A stretch of 64,000 bases of DNA from CAVVDT01 sp963747005 (GTDB lineage Bacteria; Pseudomonadota; Alphaproteobacteria; Rhizobiales; Aestuariivirgaceae). Every line of letters starts with the position of its first letter. Positions within the stretch are counted from its first letter, which is position 1. This document shows, in pieces, positions 35,329-46,849 of the stretch. Made by a program: the position numbers and the translations under genes. The stretch is taken from the NCBI GenBank assembly GCA_963747005.1, contig CAVVDT010000012.1, positions 1 to 64,000 of the forward strand, read 5' to 3'. The notes under the pieces are model-generated. The model had not been told where the DNA came from. It did not search any database and worked only from the letters and a program-made list of their open reading frames with translations.

Positions 35329-35360
35329 ATGTTGAAACGGCGGTGACCGCGCTCCATTCC

Positions 35361-37199
<1,839 letters not shown>

Positions 37200-37356
37200 C
37201 GGCTTAGGGGATTCGCTTCAAGGGCGAAAGGCATCGGCGGTGGAGGCTTGCCCTTGACCGGTGCCGCGATGCTGACAAAGATCGCCTCTAAGAGCAACAG
37301 TCGAACCGAGAGAGCGGGCAATTGACCCCGCAAGACCCCCCCGTGAGGATATCCAG

Positions 37357-37752
37357 TTGGCAACGACCCCTAATCGCACTTCCGGCCTGATCAGGACCGC
37401 CCTGCTGGCCGTGCTGCTGGCATCGACACCGCTCGCTGCCGCCCAGGCCGGCAACGTCTATGACAGCCACATCATGCAGCGCATGAAGTTCACGCCGCAA
37501 CAAAGCGCCAAGGTGAGGGCCGCGTTGCGCGTGTCGGAGCGCCAGACCCGCGCCATTTTCCGCAAGTACGGGATCAATCCCAACGCCAAGCCTGACCTCG
37601 ACAAGCTGCAGGAGGCCGGCGATGAATTGCAGGCGGTGAGCGAGCGCGAGAAGCAGAGCATGAAGGTCATCATGACCATGGCGCAGTTCGCGACCTATGT
37701 GCGGATCACCAAGGAAACCGAGTCGCGCATCATCAAGGCCGCCCGCGAGTAG
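37357..37752 (+). CDS. Small exported protein, unknown function
   Basis: A 131-residue secreted protein that I do not recognise. A TTG start at 37357 is supported by GAGG at 37345-37348, eight bases upstream. The signal peptide (LIRTALLAVLLASTPLAAAQA) is followed by an all-helical, basic mature part with KFTPQQSAKVRAALRVSERQ and a helix ending SRIIKAARE. The MKFTPQQ..K motif is loosely like periplasmic Spy/LTXXQ-type proteins, but the similarity is weak. It precedes uvrA on the same strand by 85 bases. Confidence 0.6.
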   Translation: MATTPNRTSGLIRTALLAVLLASTPLAAAQAGNVYDSHIMQRMKFTPQQSAKVRAALRVSERQTRAIFRKYGINPNAKPDLDKLQEAGDELQAVSEREKQSMKVIMTMAQFATYVRITKETESRIIKAARE

Positions 37753-37810
37753 ACAAAAGCGCCGGGCGATTGCACAAGCGGTGAATTTGCCCGCCGTGCC
37801 GATTGCACGT

Positions 37811-37825
37811 GTTCCCCTTTTGGTC
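37811..37825 (+). promoter_or_regulatory. LexA (SOS) operator-like site before uvrA
   Basis: GTTC-CCCTTTT-GGTC lies 13-27 bases before the uvrA ATG. The alphaproteobacterial SOS box is GTTC-N7-GTTC; this differs by one base. The same GTTC-N7-GGTC variant precedes lexA at 56825, which strengthens both calls. Confidence 0.65.
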
Positions 37826-37837
37826 TAAGGCTTGGCA

Positions 37838-40772
<2,935 letters not shown>

Positions 40773-41489
40773 GGGAGCAGCAATGGTTAGCCCAAATCCA
40801 AAACGTCAAAAGGCCGGCTGGGCGACTCTCGACCGATTGAATGCTGAGGCGAGCAACTGCTGGGTTATTCACTATTCATGCGAGAGCTTTTATGACCGGC
40901 CGGAGGGGCAGTCGCCAAGGATCACGTCAATCGCCGTGCGTCGATTGGATACCGGACAAACACTCTCATTCTCGATTTACCAAGTTGCAGAGAGAAAGGC
41001 AATCTCTGTAGCCGACATCGAAAAACACTATGATGACTTAGAACGTATAATGCTTGATGAATTTTACAGACACGTGGGCGCTCATCAAGGCATGAAGTAT
41101 ATTCATTGGAACATGCGTGACATAAATTATGGCTTTGCTGCTCTTGAACACAGGTACCGTGTCCTCGGCGGTGAGCCCGTCGTTATAGCAGATGACAAGA
41201 AATTTGATTTAGCCAGAATTCTTATTGAAATATATGGTGTAGGATATGCGAAAAATCCACGCCTTGCAAGTTTGCTGGAACTCAATAGTATAAAACCATT
41301 GAATTTTATGTCTGGAGCGGAAGAAGCCGAAGCCTTCCAACAGCATGATTATGTTGCGCTACACCAATCAACACTGCGGAAAGTCGACGTAATAGCAAAT
41401 ATTTTTACTCGCGCCCAAGACAGATCATTGAAAACGAACACAACTTGGTGGGAAATGCACGGGGGCCGATTGAGGGCATTTTGGCAGCT

Positions 41490-42781
41490 GGACACCCGCA
41501 AAAACCCTTCGCACTGGGCGGCAGGGGGCGGATGTTGACGGCGTCGGTCGCGTTGGCGCGCTGATTGGCGCCATTTCGGCTGTTCCTGTGTCCTGTTTGG
41601 GCGGTTTGCTCTGGTTTCGGACAGACTCATGCCATGGCGCATTTGCGTTCGTGGAAGATCAGCCGGTCGAAGTTATAGGCCAGATTGGCCAAGGTCAGTT
41701 TCGCCTCGGCCCGCTTGAGGCCGATGGTACGGATGAACAGGCCGAAGCGGTTCTTCTGGTGGGCAAAGACATGCTCGATATGGGCACGGATCGTGGACTT
41801 GGCGGCATTGGCCCGCGCCGTCGCTTTCGGCATCGGCCTGCCCCTGGGCTTGCGCCGATGAATACGGCTGGTCAGCATCCTGTCGCTGAGCCACTTCTCA
41901 TTGCGCCGTGACCGATAGGCGCTGTCGGCCCAGACCTCGCTACCGGTGTTGTCGGTGCTGACCAGCCGCCGCAGCATTCGCCCGTCTGCCGCTGATGCCG
42001 CCGTCACCGCCATCGACCGGATGAAGCCATAACGGCGATCGATGCTGATGTGGGACTTGTAGCCGAAGACCGGCAAGGCGATCATCGGCAGTTCCGTGCC
42101 GTCCGGCCGGTAGCGCACCTTGCCACCGATCTTGAGTGTCCAGCGGGCGTCGGTGTCCTTCTGCGCCGCCTTGTTCGGCTCCTCCGGCCAAATCTCCTTC
42201 GCCGACTTGCCCGCCTTGATCGCTTGCTGCTCACTGTCGCAATTGCGCTGTTTGGGCGCCGGCACCAGTGATGCATCGATGATCTGTCCCGACATCGATA
42301 TGTAGCCCTTCTTCTGCAGCTGCCAGTCGAAGGCCTTCATCACCCGCTTCAGCGTCCCGGTCTCGGTCATCCGGTTCCTGAAGTGCCGGATCGTGTTCTC
42401 GTCCGGGGTGCTCTCGCCAAGCGACAGTCCCAGGAACCGCATCCAGCTCAGCCGATCCCGGATCATGAACTCCATTCGCGCATCGGAAAGGTTGTGCTGG
42501 GCCTGAAGGATCAGTGCCTTGAACATCATCACGGGATCGTAGGGCGGTCGTCCGCCTCTGGAGCCGTCCCCATAGCCCAGACCTTCAACCAGCCAACGCC
42601 GGAAATGCTCGAAATCCACCGTCCGCTCCAAAACCTCGAGCGGATCGCCTTCCTTGCTCAGTATCTCCAGGTGATCGTTCAGGCTGAACAGCGACTTCGG
42701 ATCCATGACCGCGCTCCATCTTCGAACGCATTCACTGAATCACTCCAAGCGGATTCGCGCGAGGGGTTTTTGCGGGTGTCC
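41490..42781 (-). mobile_element. IS5-family insertion sequence, 1292 bp, complete
   Basis: The ends are inverted repeats beginning GGACACCCGCAAAAACCC on both sides (18 perfect bases, then about 5 more with mismatches). The element is flanked by the direct duplication AGCT at 41486-41489 and 42782-42785. It holds one transposase gene on the minus strand. The intact ends, clean duplication and restorable target gene indicate a fairly recent insertion. A 4-bp target duplication is compatible with IS5-family elements. Confidence 0.92.
41627..42706 (-). CDS. IS5-family DDE transposase
   Basis: A 359-residue transposase with the IS5 layout: an N-terminal DUF772-type domain (GGRPPYDPVMMFKALILQAQ, LSWMRFLGLSL, TPDENTIRHFRNRM), then the DDE catalytic core. 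The first Asp is in SGQIIDASLV, the second in VWADSAYRS, and the Glu in RAHIEHVFAHQK followed by RFGLFIRTIGLKRA. No internal stop or frameshift is present, so the element could still be active. The start lies 75 bases inside the right inverted repeat. Confidence 0.93.
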   Translation of the reverse strand: MDPKSLFSLNDHLEILSKEGDPLEVLERTVDFEHFRRWLVEGLGYGDGSRGGRPPYDPVMMFKALILQAQHNLSDARMEFMIRDRLSWMRFLGLSLGESTPDENTIRHFRNRMTETGTLKRVMKAFDWQLQKKGYISMSGQIIDASLVPAPKQRNCDSEQQAIKAGKSAKEIWPEEPNKAAQKDTDARWTLKIGGKVRYRPDGTELPMIALPVFGYKSHISIDRRYGFIRSMAVTAASAADGRMLRRLVSTDNTGSEVWADSAYRSRRNEKWLSDRMLTSRIHRRKPRGRPMPKATARANAAKSTIRAHIEHVFAHQKNRFGLFIRTIGLKRAEAKLTLANLAYNFDRLIFHERKCAMA

Positions 42782-42905
42782 AGCTTATCGTTGAGAACAA
42801 AACAATTGCGCTGGTTGGCTCACTTGCGAGCATTGCGGCGTTGGCTTGGGCAGTTTGGCAAGTCTGGAAGACATTGAAATAGATGGCGAGGTCATAGAGA
42901 AGCGA

Positions 42906-42981
42906 GCGTAGGGTGGGCAAAGCGAAGCATGCTCACGTTTTGCGCCGTTGCGCGTGGGCAAGGGCTGCGCCCATGCCCACC
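42906..42981 (+). repeat. 76-bp direct repeat, copy 1 (GTAGGGTGGGCAAAG family)
   Basis: It begins GCGTAGGGTGGGCAAAGCG and ends GCCCATGCCCACC, with an internal inverted segment (GCGTGGGCAAGGGC against GCCCATGCCCACC). Copy 2 lies at 43639-43714, and the two differ at roughly a dozen positions. They bracket the HEPN-like gene. Similar short GC-rich repeats with this core are scattered in many proteobacterial genomes. Confidence 0.75.
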
Positions 42982-43130
42982 ATAAGGCCGTCTGTGGCAC
43001 GACCAATTTGGTCGTAGGGTGATCCACGCTTACAACGAGTGCGGGAATAGCTTCACTGATGTTGACTTCTGGGACGTTTTCGCGTGGCTATCGGGCGGTC
43101 CACGGAATGGGGCTGTGCTGGGTGCTGGAC

Positions 43131-43634
43131 ATGAGGGCCGGCCCACTCGAGCCGATTCTGCGAGAGATCGAGGTTGCGCTTGACGCTGGGCTTTTTTACC
43201 TCGCGATAGTGCTCGCGATGACGCTGCCGGATATCTGCGCGGCGCTGGAAGCGGATGATGGAAAGAGCGACAACGAAAAATACAAGCAATGGTTTCTCAC
43301 AAATCGAGGCGAAAATTTTTCATTCTTGACGGCCGATGATTTCTATAGCCTGCGCTGCGGTGTGGTGCATCAGGGCCGATTGGGTGATTTGAAGCATGCC
43401 ATCAAGCGCGTCGTTTTTATATTGCCAGGAGGTGCCGTCATGCAAAATGGTCAGATAAACGACACCTATCTCTACAACGTTGACACGTTTTGCCACGACC
43501 TGATGGCGATCGTCCGCAAATGGTATGAAATCCACGGGCAGGATCAATCCGTTGCCCGCAATGTACGGCATCTTGTGCGGTATCGGCCCGAAGGCATGCT
43601 TGCCTATATCGGAGGAAGAAGGGTTATCGCATGA
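43131..43634 (+). CDS. HEPN-like protein (R-x4-H motif), unknown function
   Basis: A mainly helical protein of 167 residues from the ATG at 43131; ATGs at 43059 and 43107 in the same frame are alternatives. Its core reads LREIEVALDAGLFYLAIVLA, then TLPDICAALE, and DDFYSLRCGVVHQGRL. Arg75 and His80 in RCGVVH match the R-x4-6-H catalytic signature of HEPN ribonucleases, which serve as toxins and antiphage effectors. I do not recognise the exact family, and the assignment rests on this motif and helix pattern. The gene lies between two copies of a 76-bp repeat, next to an IS-disrupted foreign gene, which suggests a mobile or defence-type island. Confidence 0.55.
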   Translation: MRAGPLEPILREIEVALDAGLFYLAIVLAMTLPDICAALEADDGKSDNEKYKQWFLTNRGENFSFLTADDFYSLRCGVVHQGRLGDLKHAIKRVVFILPGGAVMQNGQINDTYLYNVDTFCHDLMAIVRKWYEIHGQDQSVARNVRHLVRYRPEGMLAYIGGRRVIA

Positions 43635-43638
43635 GCAA

Positions 43639-43714
43639 GCGTAGGGTGGACAAAGCGGAGCGTGCCCACATTTCGCGCCGTTGGGCGTGGGCAAGGGCTA
43701 AGTCCATGCCCACC
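43639..43714 (+). repeat. 76-bp direct repeat, copy 2
   Basis: It begins GCGTAGGGTGGACAAAGCG and ends CCATGCCCACC, matching the copy at 42906-42981 in the same orientation and at the same length. It starts 4 bases after the stop of the HEPN-like gene. Confidence 0.75.
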
Positions 43715-43776
43715 CTACCGGACGTAACGGTCAAAGTGACTTGATCATTTTGTTCCTCGTGATATGCATTTTTCCC

Positions 43777-43807
43777 TTGACAACACCTGTTTGTTCCTGT
43801 ATTGTTC
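43777..43807 (+). promoter_or_regulatory. SOS promoter: -35 TTGACA, -10 TATTGT, perfect LexA box
   Basis: TTGACA (43777-43782) and TATTGT (43800-43805) are 17 bases apart. Over the -10 lies GTTC-CTGTATT-GTTC (43793-43807), an exact match to the alphaproteobacterial LexA operator GTTC-N7-GTTC. Binding would block the promoter, so transcription to the right should be induced by DNA damage. No recognised gene follows within 700 bases. Confidence 0.7.
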
Positions 43808-43853
43808 CACCACCTTCCCCCAGACCTCGGAAGTGTGCACGAACCGTCGGTGC

Positions 43854-44018
43854 ATGGGGGTAAAACGGTTCCCGAGCCGAGTACCAGTCCTTGACGTGTG
43901 GCTGCGAAAGGTCCGGGCGGGCTGCGCGTCGACCCTGGGGGGAAACTTCCAGCGCGCCATATCGCAAGCCGGGCCGGCCGGAGGTGCCTCCTTCTTCAGG
44001 CGGCATGTGGCTTCATAA
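43854..44018 (+). CDS. Candidate SOS-controlled 54-residue ORF
   Basis: The only fair-sized reading frame starting after the LexA-controlled promoter. It encodes 54 residues: a basic, partly amphipathic segment (VPVLDVWLRKVRAGCAS) and a tail ending in FFRRHVAS. No clear Shine-Dalgarno sequence precedes the ATG. It may be a small SOS protein, by analogy with the tiny SOS division inhibitors of Caulobacter, or the transcript may act as RNA. I recognise no family. A minus-strand frame of 134 codons overlaps it but lacks any start signal. Confidence 0.35.
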   Translation: MGVKRFPSRVPVLDVWLRKVRAGCASTLGGNFQRAISQAGPAGGASFFRRHVAS

Positions 44019-44065
44019 GACCGGTTCTGGTGAGAGCGACGGCAGACCCCGAAAAGAGACCGGGT

Positions 44066-44127
44066 GCGGAGCGCCGTGACGGTGCCCTTGCTTTTTTTAC
44101 AGCGACAGCACCTTCTCGGCGCTCCGC
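44066..44127 (+). terminator. Long hairpin with internal T-run, likely end of the SOS transcript
   Basis: GCGGAGCGCCG (44066-44076) pairs with CGGCGCTCCGC (44117-44127). Inside, GGTGC (44081-44085) pairs with GCACC (44108-44112), and the loop side carries CTTTTTTTAC. The T-run at 44092-44098 could terminate after an upstream stem, or the whole structure may be a stable 3' end. It lies about 260 bases downstream of the SOS promoter. Confidence 0.5.
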
Positions 44128-44196
44128 TCTTCCCTTCTCCCTCCGCCACGGCCTAAGCGCCGCCGGAGCCGATGAAGTTTGCCCCCATCCTCATGC

Positions 44197-44295
44197 CGTC
44201 ACCCCGTGACCTGATCGCGGGGGCCCATTCCGCCAGCCTCGCCACTTGTCGCAACGCCAGCGGATTGGATGCCGGTATCAAGTACCGGCATGACG
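44197..44295. repeat. Composite REP-like element with CCGGTATCAAGTACCGG hairpin
   Basis: It begins CGTCACCCCGTGACCTGATC and ends with a hairpin of arms GCCGGTA and TACCGGC, then ATGACG. The layout matches 25856-25993, including CCATTCCGCCAG-like text in the middle. The remainder of the gap (44296-44511) holds no feature I can support. Confidence 0.65.
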
Positions 44296-44511
44296 ACGCA
44301 GCGGGACGGGTATCAGTTCGCGACGCCCGGCTTTCCGAACTCCGGCCCCGATCCCCTGTGACCGGGGCACGGGTTCTTCAGACAACCGCCCCCGATGATG
44401 CACAAATGCGCTCCGGGCGGCAGCATCCGGGGACATTCTCCTGTAGGCTTCCATCCACAATTCGCCAAACGGCCGCGAACGCACGCAAGAGGACGGCGCA
44501 ATACCCCTGAT

Positions 44512-45240
44512 ATGCTGAAGACCGGTGGACATATCCATATCGTCGGCTCGGGCGAGAGCCGCAACGGCAAGACGCTGCTGGCCCGCCTGATCATCGACTT
44601 CACGCTGATGGCGGGCGGTGAGCCCGGCATCTTCGACGCCGATGCGCCGCTCGGCCGGCTGGCGGAATGGTATCCCGAGCGCGCCTCGATCATCGACCTG
44701 AAGACCACCGGCGGCCAGATCGCCGTGTTCGACCGCATGCTGGAAGACCCTTCCATCGATTATGTGATCGACCTGCCGGACCGCGACCTGCTGCGCTTCT
44801 TCGCCGTGGCGCAGCAGACGGGCTTCATCAGCGAGGCCGAGCGCGTCGGCCTCAGGACTGATCTGCTGTTCGTGCTGGACCGCCCCGATGTCACCTTGCA
44901 GGCGTTGCGCACCATCCGCTCCGGCCACAGCGTCTTGCGCATCATTCCGGTGTTCAACGAGGCCTCGCGCATCAACGCCCAGATCGCCGGCGGCGACACC
45001 GCCATGGCGGTGCTGGCGGAGATGGCCGAATTCCGGCTGCCGAGGCTGGACCGCCAGATGATGCATCTCATCGAACAGCGCTCATTCTCGTTCCGCCGTT
45101 TCCTCGAGGACGGCGAACCGGAACTGCGCGCCCTGCAGCGCACCGTGCTGCGCGGTTTCCTGCGCACCGTCTTCGGCCAGTTCCACGACCTCGGCCTGGT
45201 CGCCGGCGCGGGCGCCCTGAAACGCGCCAATCTGGTGTAA
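44512..45240 (+). CDS. P-loop ATPase, unknown function
   Basis: A 242-residue cytosolic protein with a Walker A motif GSGESRNGKT (residues 12-21) close to the N-terminus and a ParA/MinD-like hydrophobic helix after it (LLARLIIDFTL). FDADAPLGRLAEWYP and DYVIDLPDRDLLRFF look like the switch and Walker B strands. It lacks the second, signature Lys of the deviant Walker A, so it is not a standard ParA. A similar-sized ParA-like ATPase follows 138 bases later, and the two may work together. The family is not recognised. The ATG at 44512 is used because earlier in-frame sequence is the repeat-rich intergenic region. Confidence 0.65.
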   Translation: MLKTGGHIHIVGSGESRNGKTLLARLIIDFTLMAGGEPGIFDADAPLGRLAEWYPERASIIDLKTTGGQIAVFDRMLEDPSIDYVIDLPDRDLLRFFAVAQQTGFISEAERVGLRTDLLFVLDRPDVTLQALRTIRSGHSVLRIIPVFNEASRINAQIAGGDTAMAVLAEMAEFRLPRLDRQMMHLIEQRSFSFRRFLEDGEPELRALQRTVLRGFLRTVFGQFHDLGLVAGAGALKRANLV

Positions 45241-45378
45241 GGGGCAGTTGAAGCTGGTGCACTGCGGCCAACCATGCTAATCGAACAGGGCGGTCGCGAG
45301 CACCTGAACGGTGGCCGTTCGAAGTCGTTTCCGGGTGCTTGCGGTGAGGGAAATTGCGTTAATCGACAAGGGTGTGCC

Positions 45379-46131
45379 ATGAAACCAACATTGATCGTCG
45401 TCGGTGCGGACAAGGGCGGCGTCGGCAAGACGACGCTGAGCCGGGCTCTGCTCGATTATCTGGGTCGCCGCAACATTCTGGCGCGCGCCTTCGATGCCGA
45501 GCATCCGCGCGGCACGCTGAAGCGTTTCTATCCCGCCATCACCGAAGTGGTCGACATCTACGACGTGGCCGACCAGATGAAGATCCTCGACACCCTCGAC
45601 ACGGCAAGCGTCAAGGTATCGCTGGTCGATCTCAAGGCCGGCAATCTGTCGCCGGCGCTCGATACCTTCGAGAAGATCGGGGTGCTCGAGGCGGCGCAGC
45701 GCGGCCAGTTCAATCTGGCGCTCATGCATGTGGTCGGTCCCTCCATCTCCTCGCTGGAGGAAATGGCCGAGGTGGCGAAATACACCAAGGGCATCGATTA
45801 CGTGGTGGTGCGCAATTTCATCAACGAGACCAACTTCTTCGAGTGGGACGAAAAGACCTACAAGAAGTATTTCTCGAAAGTCGGCGCGACCCACGAGATC
45901 GATCTGCCCAAGCTCAACGAGATGGCCTACGAACAGGTCGATCTCGCCGGCGTCACCTTCAAGGACTTCATCGAGAACAAGGCGGCTTCCGGCGAACCGG
46001 CAAAGTTCTCCTTTGTGCTGCGCGGCTATGTGCGCAAGTGGCTGTCCGACATCGATGCCCAGCTCGACGGGCTGGAACTCATCAAGAACCTGGTGACCGG
46101 CGATCGCCCGAAGGAAGCGGCCTCGGCCTGA
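45379..46131 (+). CDS. ParA/MinD-like P-loop ATPase
   Basis: A 250-residue protein with the deviant Walker A motif VGADKGGVGKTTLSRALLDY at residues 8-27, including the signature Lys of the SIMIBI/ParA class. ARAFDAEHPRGTLKRFYP follows as the switch I region and VSLVDLKAGNLSPAL as the Walker B strand. The C-terminal half differs from chromosomal ParA and MipZ. Such ATPases position cargo such as DNA, pili or protein clusters. It pairs with the P-loop gene upstream and precedes a bidirectional terminator shared with secG. The biological cargo is unknown. Confidence 0.7.
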   Translation: MKPTLIVVGADKGGVGKTTLSRALLDYLGRRNILARAFDAEHPRGTLKRFYPAITEVVDIYDVADQMKILDTLDTASVKVSLVDLKAGNLSPALDTFEKIGVLEAAQRGQFNLALMHVVGPSISSLEEMAEVAKYTKGIDYVVVRNFINETNFFEWDEKTYKKYFSKVGATHEIDLPKLNEMAYEQVDLAGVTFKDFIENKAASGEPAKFSFVLRGYVRKWLSDIDAQLDGLELIKNLVTGDRPKEAASA

Positions 46132-46152
46132 GTGGTTTCACAGGGTCCCGTT

Positions 46153-46187
46153 GCAACGAGAGCGGGCGCCCGTCGGGCGCCCGTTGC
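46153..46187. terminator. Bidirectional hairpin between parA-like gene and secG
   Basis: CGGGCGCCC (46163-46171) and GGGCGCCCG (46175-46183) form a perfect 9-base stem with a 3-base loop. GCAAC/GTTGC extends it after a bulge. It lies between convergent genes. Confidence 0.7.
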
Positions 46188-46211
46188 GTATTGTGCAGTC
46201 GGGCCCCGAAC

Positions 46212-46577
46212 CTACTGGCTGGTCGGCACCTGCGGCCCCTGGTCCTTATTGGCAGGCGGCAACTTCGGCAGGACGCTGTCGGACGCCTTCTTGTCGGCGG
46301 GGGCGGTCTGCTCGGTCTTGACGCCGTCGAACACTGAAGTCGGCGCCCGCGAGCCGCGGGCCAGCATCGACAGGGTGATCGAGGTAATGAAGAAAGCCAT
46401 CGCCAGCATGGCCGTGGTGCGGGTGAGCGCGTTGCCGACGCCGCGGCTGGAGAACAGCGATCCGCCGCCACCGCCGCCGCCGATGCCCAGCGCGCCACCC
46501 TCGGAGCGCTGCAACAGCACACATCCGATAAGCGCAATGCAGATCAGCAAATGGATGACGAGAACGACTTCAGTCAT
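46212..46577 (-). CDS. secG: Preprotein translocase subunit SecG
   Basis: A 121-residue inner-membrane protein of the SecYEG channel. The first transmembrane helix is VVLVIHLLICIALIGCVLLQ, followed by the conserved Gly-rich RSEGGALGIGGGGGGGSLFS and RGVGNALTRTTAMLAMAF leading into the second helix. The Pro/Lys-rich C-terminal tail is typical of alphaproteobacteria. secG usually lies just downstream of tpiA; here tpiA is on the same strand but a TadG-like gene on the opposite strand separates them, and pyrG does not follow. Confidence 0.92.
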   Translation of the reverse strand: MTEVVLVIHLLICIALIGCVLLQRSEGGALGIGGGGGGGSLFSSRGVGNALTRTTAMLAMAFFITSITLSMLARGSRAPTSVFDGVKTEQTAPADKKASDSVLPKLPPANKDQGPQVPTSQ

Positions 46578-46849
46578 GGGTATCGATGCCTTCGGCGAAT
46601 GGGAATGGCGAAAAATCGGGCTTGCGCGGGCCTATAGCGCCTTTCTGCCGTCATTGCAAAGACAAGTAGGTCGGCGCACCGACTGGTTCAAGCTGCGAAC
46701 CGACATTGCGCGGCAAACCTGCGGTGCCCGGGCGGCCGGGAATTGCGTCCAATTTTATTCAAATCCGCCTAGCCCGGGCAATCGCGAAGCCATGAATTTG
46801 TGTCACATCGGGATGCGACGACGGATTGGCCACCCAATGGGATAGCACC

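Larger units (their letters stand above)
40783..42892 (+). pseudogene. Unrecognised 267-codon gene with C-terminal TM helix, split by an IS element
   Basis: The gene starts 10 bases after uvrA with a GGGAG site. Its first 235 codons (to the Q in RAFWQ, at 41487) are low in GC and use AT-rich codons unlike the neighbours, so it was probably acquired. An IS element occupies 41490-42781. Removing it together with one AGCT copy joins codon 235 to LIVENKTIALVGSLASIAAL and on to a TAG at 42890-42892. The restored protein has 267 residues and a transmembrane helix as its tail. As sequenced, translation runs into the IS and ends at 41538 (251 residues, the last 16 foreign). A conserved patch reads GMKYIHWNMRDINYGFAALE. 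I do not recognise the family; an effector or defence role is only a guess. Confidence 0.75.

Noticed and set aside
43745..44149. A 134-codon minus-strand frame with many Cys and Arg, overlapping the SOS unit
   Set aside because: No start signal or signal of selection; it lies antisense to the promoter and terminator and spans the hairpin, so it looks like a shadow of conserved non-coding or small-gene sequence.
43740..44160. Two-piece tmRNA or another known structural RNA
   Set aside because: No tag-peptide coding text, tRNA-like domain or CCA end was found.
46684..46700. GTTC-N7-GAAC inverted repeat upstream of the TadG-like gene
   Set aside because: The half-sites are inverted rather than direct, so it is not an alphaproteobacterial LexA box.
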